A stretch of 64,000 bases of DNA from JANQNX01 sp965601665. Lineage in GTDB: Bacteria; Pseudomonadota; Gammaproteobacteria; Eutrophobiales; Eutrophobiaceae. The translations under genes were made by a program, and so were the position numbers. The stretch is taken from contig OZ271833.1 in the NCBI GenBank assembly GCA_965601665.1, positions 2,170,001 through 2,234,000 on the forward strand, in the 5' to 3' direction. Below are positions 18,853 to 27,331 of the stretch, in pieces (the stretch's first letter is position 1; each line of letters begins with the position of its first letter). The notes under the pieces were generated by a model. The model was not told the DNA's origin. It saw only the letters and a list, made by a program, of their open reading frames with translations, and searched no databases.

Positions 18853-19773
18853 TTACTTGAGAATTTCTTTCAGTATTTGATCAGCGCCATTCACCAGCAG
18901 CTGCTCACCCAGTTCCTTGCCCAGTTTATCGCCATCATCTTTATCGCCCTCGACAGTCGATTTAACTATTTCACTGCCATCAACCCGGGCAACGAGGCCG
19001 GTCAGGCCAAGCGTATTGCCATTTAGTATTGCCTGTCCGGCAATGGGTAATTGACAACCACCATACAATCGCCGACTGAGTGAGCGTTCAGTTTCGACAC
19101 ACACTCGCGTGTCCTCATGGTTCAGGGGAGCCAGGAGTGAATGTATTGCCGCATCGCCTTCACGGCATTCGATGCCAATAGCACCCTGGCCAATGGCAGG
19201 AAGTATCTCATCATGCGGAATCAATTGGGCAATGCGATCAGCGAGTCCAAGACGCTTTACGCCGGCCGCAGCAAGAATGATGGCATCGTATTGACCATCG
19301 TCAAGTTTACCGAGACGCGTGCCAACGTTGCCGCGCAAATCACGAATCTTGATGTCCGGGCGCAGGGCTGTTAATTGAGACTGACGCCTTAGACTGGAGG
19401 TGCCAACAATACCCCCCTCCGGTATCTCGGCAATACTGTTATAGTTATTCGAAACCAGCACATCATGGGTATCTTCCCGTTGCATAATGACGGGCAGGAT
19501 AAAACCGGCTGGCATGTCTATCGTGACATCCTTCATTGAGTGCACGGCAATGTCTGCCCGTTGCTCAAGCATTGCCTGCTCCAGTTCCTTGATAAACAAA
19601 CCCTTGCCGCCTACTTCAATTAACGGGGCTTCCAGAAAGCGATCGCCTTCTGTGGTCATGCCCACCAGTTCAACATTCAGATCCGGGTGCACATTCACTA
19701 AACACTGTTTAACATGCTCAGCCTGCCACAGCGCGAGAGGGCTTTTTCTTGTTGCTATTCTTATGGTTTCCAC
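18853..19773 (-). CDS. hemC: Porphobilinogen deaminase HemC
   Basis: 306 residues. The enzyme joins four porphobilinogen units into hydroxymethylbilane using a covalently bound dipyrromethane. The cofactor cysteine is visible in RLYGGCQLPIAG (about residue 241). IRIATRKSPLALWQA at the N-terminus, HSMKDV, and GTSSLRRQSQL with the substrate-binding arginines complete the family signature. First gene of the hemCDXY operon, divergent from gshB with a 103-base intergenic region that must hold promoters for both directions. Confidence 0.96.
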   Translation of the reverse strand: METIRIATRKSPLALWQAEHVKQCLVNVHPDLNVELVGMTTEGDRFLEAPLIEVGGKGLFIKELEQAMLEQRADIAVHSMKDVTIDMPAGFILPVIMQREDTHDVLVSNNYNSIAEIPEGGIVGTSSLRRQSQLTALRPDIKIRDLRGNVGTRLGKLDDGQYDAIILAAAGVKRLGLADRIAQLIPHDEILPAIGQGAIGIECREGDAAIHSLLAPLNHEDTRVCVETERSLSRRLYGGCQLPIAGQAILNGNTLGLTGLVARVDGSEIVKSTVEGDKDDGDKLGKELGEQLLVNGADQILKEILK

Positions 19774-19876
19774 TTTGCTTCCTGACTTAATTATTAATAG
19801 ATATCCGTACGGTAATGATACACTTTAAGACTTGTTCAGTAAGCGCAAATTCTGGTCAGTACAGACAACGTAAAAC

Positions 19877-20827
19877 ATGAAGCTCGGCATCATCATGGAT
19901 CCGATAGAGCGGATCAATATTCAAAAAGACAGCTCATTTGCAATGCTGTTGGCAGCACAATCACGCGGCTGGGATCTGTTTTATATGGAGCAACACGATC
20001 TTTATATGCAACAGGATCGGGCAATGGCACGCATGCGTGGTTTGCATGTTGAAGATAATGCGAAAGGATGGTTTGCACTGCAACAAGCTGTGATCGAGGA
20101 ACTTGCCACGCTGGACGTGTTATTGATGCGCAAGGATCCGCCGTTCGATTTAAATTATATTTACACTACCTATATTCTCGAGCAGGCACAAAAAGCCGGC
20201 ACATTGGTCGTCAATGACCCCCGTGCATTACGTGATGTAAACGAAAAATTTTTTATTACCCACTTTCCACAGTGCACGGCGCCAACGCTGGTCACTTCAG
20301 ACATGCAGATTCTCAACGAATTTATTGCGCATCATGACACTACCATCGTTAAGCCGCTTGACGGTATGGCCGGACAAGGCATCTTCAGGGTAACCGCTAC
20401 CGACCCCAACAAGATGGCAATACTCGAAACAGCAACAGAGCATGGCCATCGCCATATCATGGCCCAGAAATTTATTCCCGAGATTACCGAGGGTGACAAG
20501 CGCATTCTGCTTGTTGACGGTGAACCGGTACCGTTTGCATTGGCCCGGATTCCCGCCACGGGTGAATTTCGCGGCAACCTGGCTCGTGGCGGCACCGGCA
20601 AAGGCGTCGAATTAACCGAGCGCGACCGCTGGATTTGTGAACAGGTTGGTCCCACATTAACCGGGATGGGGTTGTATTTTGTTGGCCTGGATGTCATCGG
20701 TGATTACCTGACCGAGATTAACGTCACCAGCCCGACCTGTATCCGCGAACTGGATAGCCTGTATAATATAAGTATTGGTTCACAGCTCATGGATGTCATC
20801 GAGAGAGAGATACAGGGCAACGACTGA
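19877..20827 (+). CDS. gshB: Glutathione synthetase GshB
   Basis: 316 residues, the family length. This ATP-grasp ligase adds glycine to gamma-glutamylcysteine. The N-terminal domain begins KLGIIMDPIERINIQKDSS. The ATP-grasp part includes IVKPLDGMAGQGIFRV, the glycine-rich loop LARGGTGKGVELTERD and GLDVIGDYLTEINVTSPT. First gene of a conserved plus-strand run with tonB, yqgE, ruvX and the pyrimidine genes. Confidence 0.97.
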   Translation: MKLGIIMDPIERINIQKDSSFAMLLAAQSRGWDLFYMEQHDLYMQQDRAMARMRGLHVEDNAKGWFALQQAVIEELATLDVLLMRKDPPFDLNYIYTTYILEQAQKAGTLVVNDPRALRDVNEKFFITHFPQCTAPTLVTSDMQILNEFIAHHDTTIVKPLDGMAGQGIFRVTATDPNKMAILETATEHGHRHIMAQKFIPEITEGDKRILLVDGEPVPFALARIPATGEFRGNLARGGTGKGVELTERDRWICEQVGPTLTGMGLYFVGLDVIGDYLTEINVTSPTCIRELDSLYNISIGSQLMDVIEREIQGND

Positions 20828-20881
20828 TAGCATGCAAACCGCACATACAGTCATCTTCTTTTCCAGACGTAAATAATCATC

Positions 20882-21898
20882 GTGGCCGCCAGCCAGGTAA
20901 TTCAAACAGTCATTACCCCGTTAGACCGCCTTGGGCTAACCATGAGTCTTGCTATTCTGTTGCATGCCTCGGTCATACTTGGCATCACCTTCACTGAGGA
21001 AGACCGGTCGCAGGCACGTTACAACACCATGGAAATTGTACTGGTGCAGCAATCCAGCGAGACACCAGAGGACGCAAAGATGCTGGCGCAGGCCAGCCTC
21101 GAGGGGGGCGGCAACACCGAAGAGGCCGTCAACCCCAGCACACCATTACCACCCCCTTTTCCAGACCTGACACCAAAATTAACCGCGCCACCGCCGACTG
21201 AATCAGCCCCCCCTGTGCCTTCACCACCAGTGGCAAATAAAACAGAAACGCCGGAGCCGGAACCGGTCAAGAAAGAAATGGTAGAAACCATTGCCGTGGT
21301 GGAGGAAAACAGCAAACAACCGGTCACAGAAAAAGTAGCGCAGCCAAGCAAGGAAAGGACTATCACCGACACAGCGGAGAACAAAAAGGTAAAACCGGAT
21401 CCAGAGCCAAAAAAGACCATTAAAAAAGTACTAAAAGCGGTCAAGAAACCACCCATGCCATCAGCAACCGAGCTTTTGACAAACAGCTTTCGAATCGCAT
21501 CGTTAAGCGCCGAGGTCAGGCGAAAAATGGAAGCCAAGGCGCAACGGCCAAGGCGAAAATTTATCTCCGCCACAACCAGGGAATATAACTATGCCGCTTA
21601 CATGGAGGCATGGCGTGCCAAGGTTGAGCGCGTTGGCAACCTGAACTACCCGGAACAGGCCAGAAAACAGAAACTATCCGGTAGCCTGGTACTGGATGTC
21701 GCCTTGAATGCTGATGGCACCATCAACGAGATAACAATACGTCGATCATCCGGCGAAAAAATCCTGGACGATGCAGCAGTGCGTATCGTCAAACTGTCCG
21801 CGCCCTTTTCTCCTTTTCCTCAACATATCAAGGATGAAACCGATATCCTGCATATCATGCGGACATGGCAATTTATTAACAACAAGGGTTTTCGCTAG
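20882..21898 (+). CDS. tonB: TonB-like energy transducer
   Basis: 338 residues. One membrane anchor at about residues 18-37, then a Pro/Glu/Lys-rich spacer (about 75-195) able to span the periplasm, and a C-terminal TonB domain (about 240-338) with YPEQARKQKLSGSLVLDVAL. It carries proton-motive energy from ExbB/ExbD to outer-membrane receptors; neither exb gene is nearby, but a TonB-dependent receptor lies 7 kb downstream. Its place between gshB and yqgE is conserved in Gammaproteobacteria. The GTG start lacks a clear ribosome-binding site; an ATG 20 codons further on would remove the cytoplasmic tail. Confidence 0.85.
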   Translation: MAASQVIQTVITPLDRLGLTMSLAILLHASVILGITFTEEDRSQARYNTMEIVLVQQSSETPEDAKMLAQASLEGGGNTEEAVNPSTPLPPPFPDLTPKLTAPPPTESAPPVPSPPVANKTETPEPEPVKKEMVETIAVVEENSKQPVTEKVAQPSKERTITDTAENKKVKPDPEPKKTIKKVLKAVKKPPMPSATELLTNSFRIASLSAEVRRKMEAKAQRPRRKFISATTREYNYAAYMEAWRAKVERVGNLNYPEQARKQKLSGSLVLDVALNADGTINEITIRRSSGEKILDDAAVRIVKLSAPFSPFPQHIKDETDILHIMRTWQFINNKGFR

Positions 21899-21959
21899 TC
21901 ACGCACGTCTTCAGGTAAAGTCGCTTGAGTATTGGTGCGTATCTGTCAATACTTGGGTT

Positions 21960-22520
21960 ATGGATAACACCAACCTTACCGATCAGTTCCTGATCGCAAT
22001 GCCCAGCCTCAAGGATCCTAATTTTGAGAAAACGGTCACCTACATCTGTGCCCACAATGAGGAAGGCGCCATGGGTATTGTCATCAACAAGCCTCTCGAC
22101 ATAGAGCTGGGAGAAATATTCCAGCAAATGGAAATAGACACTAGCAACGCTATTGCCAGGCAACAAACCGTTTTCCAGGGTGGTCCTGTACACATTGACC
22201 GCGGTTTTATCCTGCATAAATCTGCAACAACATGGGATTCATCTATCAATGTCACCGACAACATAAGTGTTACTACCTCGAAGGATATACTTGAAGCCAT
22301 GGCGCAGGGAGAGGGGCCGCAGGAATCACTCATCGCGCTCGGTTATGCAGGTTGGGGCAGCGGCCAGCTGGAAGAAGAGATATTACATAACGCCTGGCTA
22401 AGTGGTCCTGCCGATCAGGATATTATTTTCAAGACTCCGTACCAGGATTGCTGGCAGGCAGCGGCTGAACACCTTGGCGTTGATCTGGATAAACTCTCTA
22501 CTGATGTCGGTCACGCGTGA
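21960..22520 (+). CDS. yqgE: UPF0301/AlgH family protein YqgE
   Basis: 186 residues, the normal length. It begins NLTDQFLIAMPSLKDPNFE, followed by TYICAHNEEGAMGIVINKP and later FQGGPVHIDRGFILH and GYAGWGSGQLEEEI, all characteristic of YqgE/AlgH. The molecular function is unknown; AlgH was linked to alginate regulation in Pseudomonas. The frame is open upstream into tonB, but the ATG used here gives the family start. The stop overlaps the GTG of ruvX. Confidence 0.94.
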   Translation: MDNTNLTDQFLIAMPSLKDPNFEKTVTYICAHNEEGAMGIVINKPLDIELGEIFQQMEIDTSNAIARQQTVFQGGPVHIDRGFILHKSATTWDSSINVTDNISVTTSKDILEAMAQGEGPQESLIALGYAGWGSGQLEEEILHNAWLSGPADQDIIFKTPYQDCWQAAAEHLGVDLDKLSTDVGHA

Positions 22521-22945
22521 AACAGGAAACGCTGCTTTGCTTTGACCTTGGTCAAAAACGTATTGGCATAGCCGTAGGCCAGACAATCACCCAAACGGCT
22601 ACACCGCTGGAAACAGTGGCAGTCAAACACAACAAACCGGACTGGCTACGTATTCAACAATTGATCGATGAGTGGCAACCAGACAGGTTAATCGTCGGTT
22701 ACCCGCTGCAAATGGATGATGGCAGACAGCCCATGACAGAATTCTCGGAGCGCTTTGTACGACAGCTCGATGGACGCTATCATTTGCCGGTAGATGTCAT
22801 TGATGAACGATTGTCGTCTTACGAGGCCAGGCAGCGAATCAAATCCACCCGTAGCGTAGATCCGATCGCCGCCCAGGCCATACTGGAAACCTGGTTTACG
22901 GAAAACGAGGGTAAAGCAAACAAGGAACAACGGGGCCATGACTAG
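22517..22945 (+). CDS. ruvX: Holliday junction resolvase RuvX (YqgF)
   Basis: 142 residues with an RNase H-like fold. LCFDLGQKRIGIAVG carries the first catalytic Asp, VGYPLQMDDG and VIDERLSSYEA the others. YqgF acts in 16S rRNA 5'-end maturation and has been proposed as a junction nuclease. It starts at GTG overlapping yqgE and its end overlaps pyrR by eight bases. Confidence 0.95.
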   Translation: MKQETLLCFDLGQKRIGIAVGQTITQTATPLETVAVKHNKPDWLRIQQLIDEWQPDRLIVGYPLQMDDGRQPMTEFSERFVRQLDGRYHLPVDVIDERLSSYEARQRIKSTRSVDPIAAQAILETWFTENEGKANKEQRGHD

Positions 22946-23447
22946 TACTACTATCGATTTCGATGCCACGCTGAAAAACATGGCGGTGGGCATCAATGAA
23001 CTGATCAAACACTACCGGCCTGAACAGGTGATGATGGTCGGTATCCGCACAGGCGGCATATGGATTGCGCAACGACTACATAAACAACTAGAACTAAAGA
23101 GCCCGCTTGGGGAATTGAATATTTCCTTTTACCGCGATGATTTCAGCACACTGGGACTGCATCCGGAAGTCAAACCAAGCAAACTGCCAATCGATATTAC
23201 CGATATGCATATCATCCTGGTTGATGATGTGTTTTATACAGGTAGAACCATTCGCGCTGCCATGAACGAAATCTTCGACTATGGCAGACCGGCAAGCATT
23301 AGACTCGCGGTGCTCATTGACAGAAATGAACACGAGCTCCCGATCAGCGCCGACGTGGTCGGAAAAAGTTTGACGCTGAAACAGGGAGAACATGTTAAAC
23401 TCTCCGGCCCAGAGCCACTGGCACTGGAAATAACTAAAACGGGATGA
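22938..23447 (+). CDS. pyrR: Bifunctional pyr operon regulator / uracil phosphoribosyltransferase PyrR
   Basis: 169 residues, a type I phosphoribosyltransferase. The PRPP loop is VILVDDVFYTGRTIRAAM (about residues 94-111). In Gram-positive bacteria PyrR binds pyr mRNA to control attenuation and has weak UPRTase activity. In Gammaproteobacteria, where it precedes pyrB as here, an RNA-binding role is less certain. It overlaps ruvX and pyrB (ATGA), so there is no intergenic leader in which a pyr attenuator could form. Confidence 0.92.
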   Translation: MTSTTIDFDATLKNMAVGINELIKHYRPEQVMMVGIRTGGIWIAQRLHKQLELKSPLGELNISFYRDDFSTLGLHPEVKPSKLPIDITDMHIILVDDVFYTGRTIRAAMNEIFDYGRPASIRLAVLIDRNEHELPISADVVGKSLTLKQGEHVKLSGPEPLALEITKTG

Positions 23448-24418
23448 CTGGCAAGACACTGCAAACCGACAATCAAGGCAGGCTGAAACACTTTCTAACG
23501 ACGGAAGGCCTGAGTCATACCCTACTTACTTCCATTCTTGATCACGCCGAAAACTTTGCCGGGGTTGCCGACCGCCCGGTAAAGAAAGTACCGTTACTGC
23601 GTGGCAAAACTGTCGTTAACCTGTTTTTCGAGGCCAGCACCAGGACACGCACAACGTTTGAGCTGGCTGCCAAACGTCTATCAGCCGATATCCTCAACCT
23701 GAATATTGCGACGTCAGCAACCAGCAAGGGGGAAACCCTGAGTGATACACTGCGCACGCTTGAGGCCATGCATTGCGATATGTTTGTTGTACGCCACGCC
23801 AATAGCGGTGCCGCACACTACATCACCACGCAGGTTGCACCACATATCAGTGTGATTAATGCTGGCGATGGACGCCATGCGCATCCGACGCAGGCCATGC
23901 TGGACATGTTTACCATCCGCAGGCACAAGGGTGATTTTGCACCGCTGCGTGTCGCGATCGTCGGCGACATTTTGCACTCGCGCGTGGCCCGTTCCGAGAT
24001 CCATGCGCTGAACACGCTGGGCGTGACCGAGGTTCGCGTCGTCGGCCCCGACACACTGATGCCGAAAGATGTCGAGAGTCTGGGCGTACATGTCTATGAT
24101 GACATGAGCGCCGGCCTTGAAAACGTGGACGTGGTCATGATGTTACGTTTACAGCGCGAACGCATGACCGGCGCACTACTCCCAAGCGCCCACGAGTATT
24201 ACAACCGGTTCGGGTTAACGTCAAAACGCCTGGCGTCGGCCAGGAAAGATGCCATTGTTATGCATCCCGGGCCCATTAACCGTGGCGTGGAAATTGAATC
24301 CAGCATCGCAGACTCAACGCGCTCGGTCATTCTGCAGCAGGTTAGTCACGGTATTGCGGTGAGAATGGCGGTGATGGCCATGTGCATGCAACGTTTCAAT
24401 GATGAAGGCGGCGCTTGA
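23444..24418 (+). CDS. pyrB: Aspartate carbamoyltransferase catalytic subunit PyrB
   Basis: 324 residues. It catalyses carbamoyl phosphate plus aspartate to carbamoylaspartate. FEASTRTRTTFELAAKRL is the carbamoyl-phosphate loop, HPTQAMLDM and MMLRLQRERM follow. There is no pyrI regulatory subunit. Instead an overlapping dihydroorotase homologue follows, the arrangement of Pseudomonas-type class A ATCase, in which PyrB assembles with an inactive PyrC'. Confidence 0.97.
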   Translation: MTGKTLQTDNQGRLKHFLTTEGLSHTLLTSILDHAENFAGVADRPVKKVPLLRGKTVVNLFFEASTRTRTTFELAAKRLSADILNLNIATSATSKGETLSDTLRTLEAMHCDMFVVRHANSGAAHYITTQVAPHISVINAGDGRHAHPTQAMLDMFTIRRHKGDFAPLRVAIVGDILHSRVARSEIHALNTLGVTEVRVVGPDTLMPKDVESLGVHVYDDMSAGLENVDVVMMLRLQRERMTGALLPSAHEYYNRFGLTSKRLASARKDAIVMHPGPINRGVEIESSIADSTRSVILQQVSHGIAVRMAVMAMCMQRFNDEGGA

Positions 24419-25698
24419 TGGGCATAGAAATAAAAAACGGCAGAGTATTTGATCCGGCCAGCCAACTTGATAAGAAAACCAACCTGTTTATTGATAAAGG
24501 CAAGATTGTCGCTATTGGCAGAAAGCCGTCCGGTTTTACTGCAACAAAAACCATTGATGCATCCGGTCAACTGGTGATACCGGGACTGGTCGACCTTTGT
24601 GTCAGAACCCGTGAACCCGGCTATGAGCATAAGGCAACAATGGAATCAGAATTGCGTGCCGCCAGCCATAGCGGGGTGACATCACTTTGCTCGCCACCTG
24701 ATTCTGACCCGGTAGTGGATTCACCCGCCGTTGTTCGCCTGATACAAGAGCGTGCCAGTGAAGCCGGTCATACCAGGGTTTATACGCTGGGTGCGCTAAC
24801 AAGGGGATTAATGGGTGAGCAACTTGCAGAAATGGCTGCCTTGCAACAAGCTGGCTGCATTGCGATGAGCAACGCGCTGCAGCCAATTAAAAATGCCGAG
24901 GTGTTGAGGCGCGCATTTGAATATGCCCGTAGCTGTGACCTGACCGTTTTTATTCATCCGAACGATACCGATCTTCAAAACAATGGCGTTGCCAATGAGG
25001 GGGCAATCAGCACCCGGCTAGGATTACCACCGGTCCCCGAGACAGCCGAAACGGTGGCGCTGGCAAGGGCCCTGTTATTAATTGAACAATCCGGGGTAAG
25101 CGCGCATTTTTGCCGGCTCTCTGCCGCGCGATCGGTCGCTATGGTACGACAGGCACAACAGGAAGGATTACCCATCACGGCGGATGTTGATATCTGTCAC
25201 TTGCACCTCACCGATATGGATATCGCTGACTATAATGTGGACTGTCATCTGCAACCGCCACTGAAAAACGAACGTGACCGGGAAGGCCTTGTACAAGCAA
25301 TCGAAGAAGGTGTGATTACTGCCGTCTGCTCTGATCATCAGCCACACGATCGAGATGCCAAGTCGGCGCCGTTTAGCCTCACCGAGCCGGGTGCCTCAAC
25401 AGTAGAGTTATTGCTGCCACTGGTATTACATCTTGTTGAAGCTGGACAACTATCATTAGACAAAGCGATAGCTGCCATCACCAGTCAACCTGCCGGAATA
25501 CTGGGTATTGCAGGGGGTACACTGGCAGTTGGTACCAATGCCGATATTTGTGTCGTTGATCTTGATAACCCGTGGCAGGTTGAACGTGAAAACATGATTA
25601 GCATGGGCAAGAATACACCTTTCCATGGCTGGAACCTGTCTGCGCGGGTAAGCGCGACCATCATAAACGGCAAGATTACATACAAAGATAACGCCTGA
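24418..25698 (+). CDS. pyrC': Dihydroorotase-like protein PyrC' (metal site degenerate)
   Basis: 426 residues, amidohydrolase fold. Active type I dihydroorotases have a DxHxHxREPG metal motif; here it reads DLCVRTREPG, so both zinc histidines are replaced (Cys, Arg). Some later pieces remain (HLHLTDMD, CSDHQPHDRDAK). This resembles Pseudomonas PyrC', a non-catalytic partner that holds the ATCase dodecamer together. It overlaps pyrB (TGATG) and pyrK. A catalytic dihydroorotase should therefore exist elsewhere in the genome. An in-frame TTG one codon earlier is possible, but the ATG is more likely. Confidence 0.93.
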   Translation: MGIEIKNGRVFDPASQLDKKTNLFIDKGKIVAIGRKPSGFTATKTIDASGQLVIPGLVDLCVRTREPGYEHKATMESELRAASHSGVTSLCSPPDSDPVVDSPAVVRLIQERASEAGHTRVYTLGALTRGLMGEQLAEMAALQQAGCIAMSNALQPIKNAEVLRRAFEYARSCDLTVFIHPNDTDLQNNGVANEGAISTRLGLPPVPETAETVALARALLLIEQSGVSAHFCRLSAARSVAMVRQAQQEGLPITADVDICHLHLTDMDIADYNVDCHLQPPLKNERDREGLVQAIEEGVITAVCSDHQPHDRDAKSAPFSLTEPGASTVELLLPLVLHLVEAGQLSLDKAIAAITSQPAGILGIAGGTLAVGTNADICVVDLDNPWQVERENMISMGKNTPFHGWNLSARVSATIINGKITYKDNA

Positions 25699-26588
25699 TG
25701 TCTCATCCGGAAACCCGAAACACCTTGTTCGTTGAACAGGCCGAAGTCGTACTGCACGATGCTTACCCTGAGCGCCAGTATCATATGCAACTGCGCGCAC
25801 CGGAAACGGCCCAGCGGGCCAAGGCAGGGCAGTTCGTACACATGCAGTGTCATCCAGGTCTGTTAATGCGGCGCCCGATGTCTATCATGCGTGCGAATGC
25901 CGAACAGCAAACCATCGATATTCTGTACAAGGTTCATGGTCAGGGCACCGATCTGTTGTCGACACGCACGCAGGGGGAAACGATTGATCTGATCGGACCG
26001 ATTGGCCAACCCTTCAAGCTGGATGGATACAAACAGAGGCCTTTGTTGATTGGTGGAGGTGTCGGGATCCCGCCCATGGTGTTTTTGGCCGAGCATTTGA
26101 AACGAACGCAACAACAGCTAAGCCCGTTGGTCATCATGGGCTCTGAGATTCCATTTCCATTTACAACGCGACCGTCGCAAATCATGCTGCCGGAACTCCC
26201 GGCTGACGTGATTGCCTGCATGCCATTACTGGAGGACTGGGGGATCCCAACGCGGTTGACCAGCATGCAAAACTACCCGGGCTGCTTTCACGGATATGTG
26301 ACTGACCTGGCCCGCCACTGGCTTGACAATCTTGATGACAACCAGCGTAGTGAAGTTGAAATATTTACCTGCGGGCCGACACCCATGTTGAAAGCGGTAA
26401 GTCAGCTTGCCGGAGAATATAACCTGCCATGTCAGGTATCACTTGAAGAATACATGGCCTGTGCCGTGGGTGGCTGTGCAGGTTGTACAGTACTGGTTGA
26501 TACTGATAAAGGTCCGGCAATGAAACGCGTCTGTGTGGACGGGCCGGTGTTTGAATCCTCACACGTCAAGATGTTCCAGGAGTCATGA
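25698..26588 (+). CDS. pyrK: Dihydroorotate dehydrogenase electron-transfer subunit PyrK-like
   Basis: 296 residues. An FAD-binding reductase domain (LLMRRPMSIM), an NAD-binding part (LLIGGGVGIPPMVFLAEHL, FTCGPTPML) and a C-terminal [2Fe-2S] cluster motif CAVGGCAGC followed by a later Cys in KRVCVDGP. This order defines PyrK/sulfide dehydrogenase subunit B-type proteins. PyrK normally partners class 1B PyrD, whereas Gammaproteobacteria usually have quinone-linked class 2 PyrD. The position directly after pyrC' suggests a pyrimidine role, but no pyrD is adjacent. Confidence 0.85.
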   Translation: MSHPETRNTLFVEQAEVVLHDAYPERQYHMQLRAPETAQRAKAGQFVHMQCHPGLLMRRPMSIMRANAEQQTIDILYKVHGQGTDLLSTRTQGETIDLIGPIGQPFKLDGYKQRPLLIGGGVGIPPMVFLAEHLKRTQQQLSPLVIMGSEIPFPFTTRPSQIMLPELPADVIACMPLLEDWGIPTRLTSMQNYPGCFHGYVTDLARHWLDNLDDNQRSEVEIFTCGPTPMLKAVSQLAGEYNLPCQVSLEEYMACAVGGCAGCTVLVDTDKGPAMKRVCVDGPVFESSHVKMFQES

Positions 26589-27331
26589 CAGGCAATTCAC
26601 GCCCTGTTCTAAGCTCACAAGCAGGCATATCTGGTCAACTGGAACAGCTGGTTAAAAAACATCTAGGCTCAAGCTTCGATAAACCGTATAGACACTTTAG
26701 TGAGGCTCTTTTTGAGCAGTTACGACAGGTTGTCGACAGGGTAAACCTGCCAATTATACTGGATGCGGGTTGCGGCAACGGTGACAGCAGTGCGCAGCTG
26801 GCAAAAGATTATCCTGATAACCTTGTTGTCGGCATTGATAAATCCCAATATCGGCTGAGCAAGTATCTTAATGGTGAAACGTTTTATCATAACAAGAATC
26901 TGTTTCTCGCCAGGGGTGATCTCGTTGATACTTGGCGCTACATCGCTGAATCCGGCTGGCGAGTAGACAAACAATATATTCTCTATCCAAACCCATGGCC
27001 CAAGGCAAACCAGGTCAAGCGACGCTGGCATGGGCACCCGGTGTTTGCGACGCTGGTGAACATGGCGCTACAGTTGGAGTTAAGGACAAACTGGAAAGTC
27101 TACGCCGACGAATTTCTTTTTGCCCTGCACTTGCTCAACAGGCAAGCAACGATAGAAACAGTATCACCGGCAGCGGCCATCAGCCCTTTCGAGCAGAAAT
27201 ACATGCAAAGCGAACATGTGCTATACCGTGTGACTACGCCGGTAAACGCAGTTCGTAAGTCAGGCCATCTGCGCTCTTCCCCGTACGGCCACGCTGCGAC
27301 GAGAAGTAGAGCCGACTGCCATCGGGACTAA
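26585..27331 (+). CDS. TrmB-like tRNA guanine-N7 methyltransferase homologue
   Basis: 248 residues. The SAM-binding motif is LDAGCGNGDSS (about 59-69), with VGIDKSQYRL after it and YPNPWPKANQVKRRWHGHPVF (about 135-155) in the place of the TrmB PDPWPK-RHxKRR segment. It belongs to the TrmB family but is divergent, so it may be a paralogue and not the m7G46 enzyme. The ATG overlaps the pyrK stop. The last 33 codons run antisense through the end of the PhoX-like gene, and residues after VLYRVTTP look like read-through, not family sequence. Confidence 0.75.
   Translation: MTGNSRPVLSSQAGISGQLEQLVKKHLGSSFDKPYRHFSEALFEQLRQVVDRVNLPIILDAGCGNGDSSAQLAKDYPDNLVVGIDKSQYRLSKYLNGETFYHNKNLFLARGDLVDTWRYIAESGWRVDKQYILYPNPWPKANQVKRRWHGHPVFATLVNMALQLELRTNWKVYADEFLFALHLLNRQATIETVSPAAAISPFEQKYMQSEHVLYRVTTPVNAVRKSGHLRSSPYGHAATRSRADCHRD

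Noticed and set aside
22938..23447. A PyrR-dependent attenuator before pyrB
   Set aside because: The genes overlap by four to eight bases, leaving no leader, and no terminator/antiterminator pair was seen.
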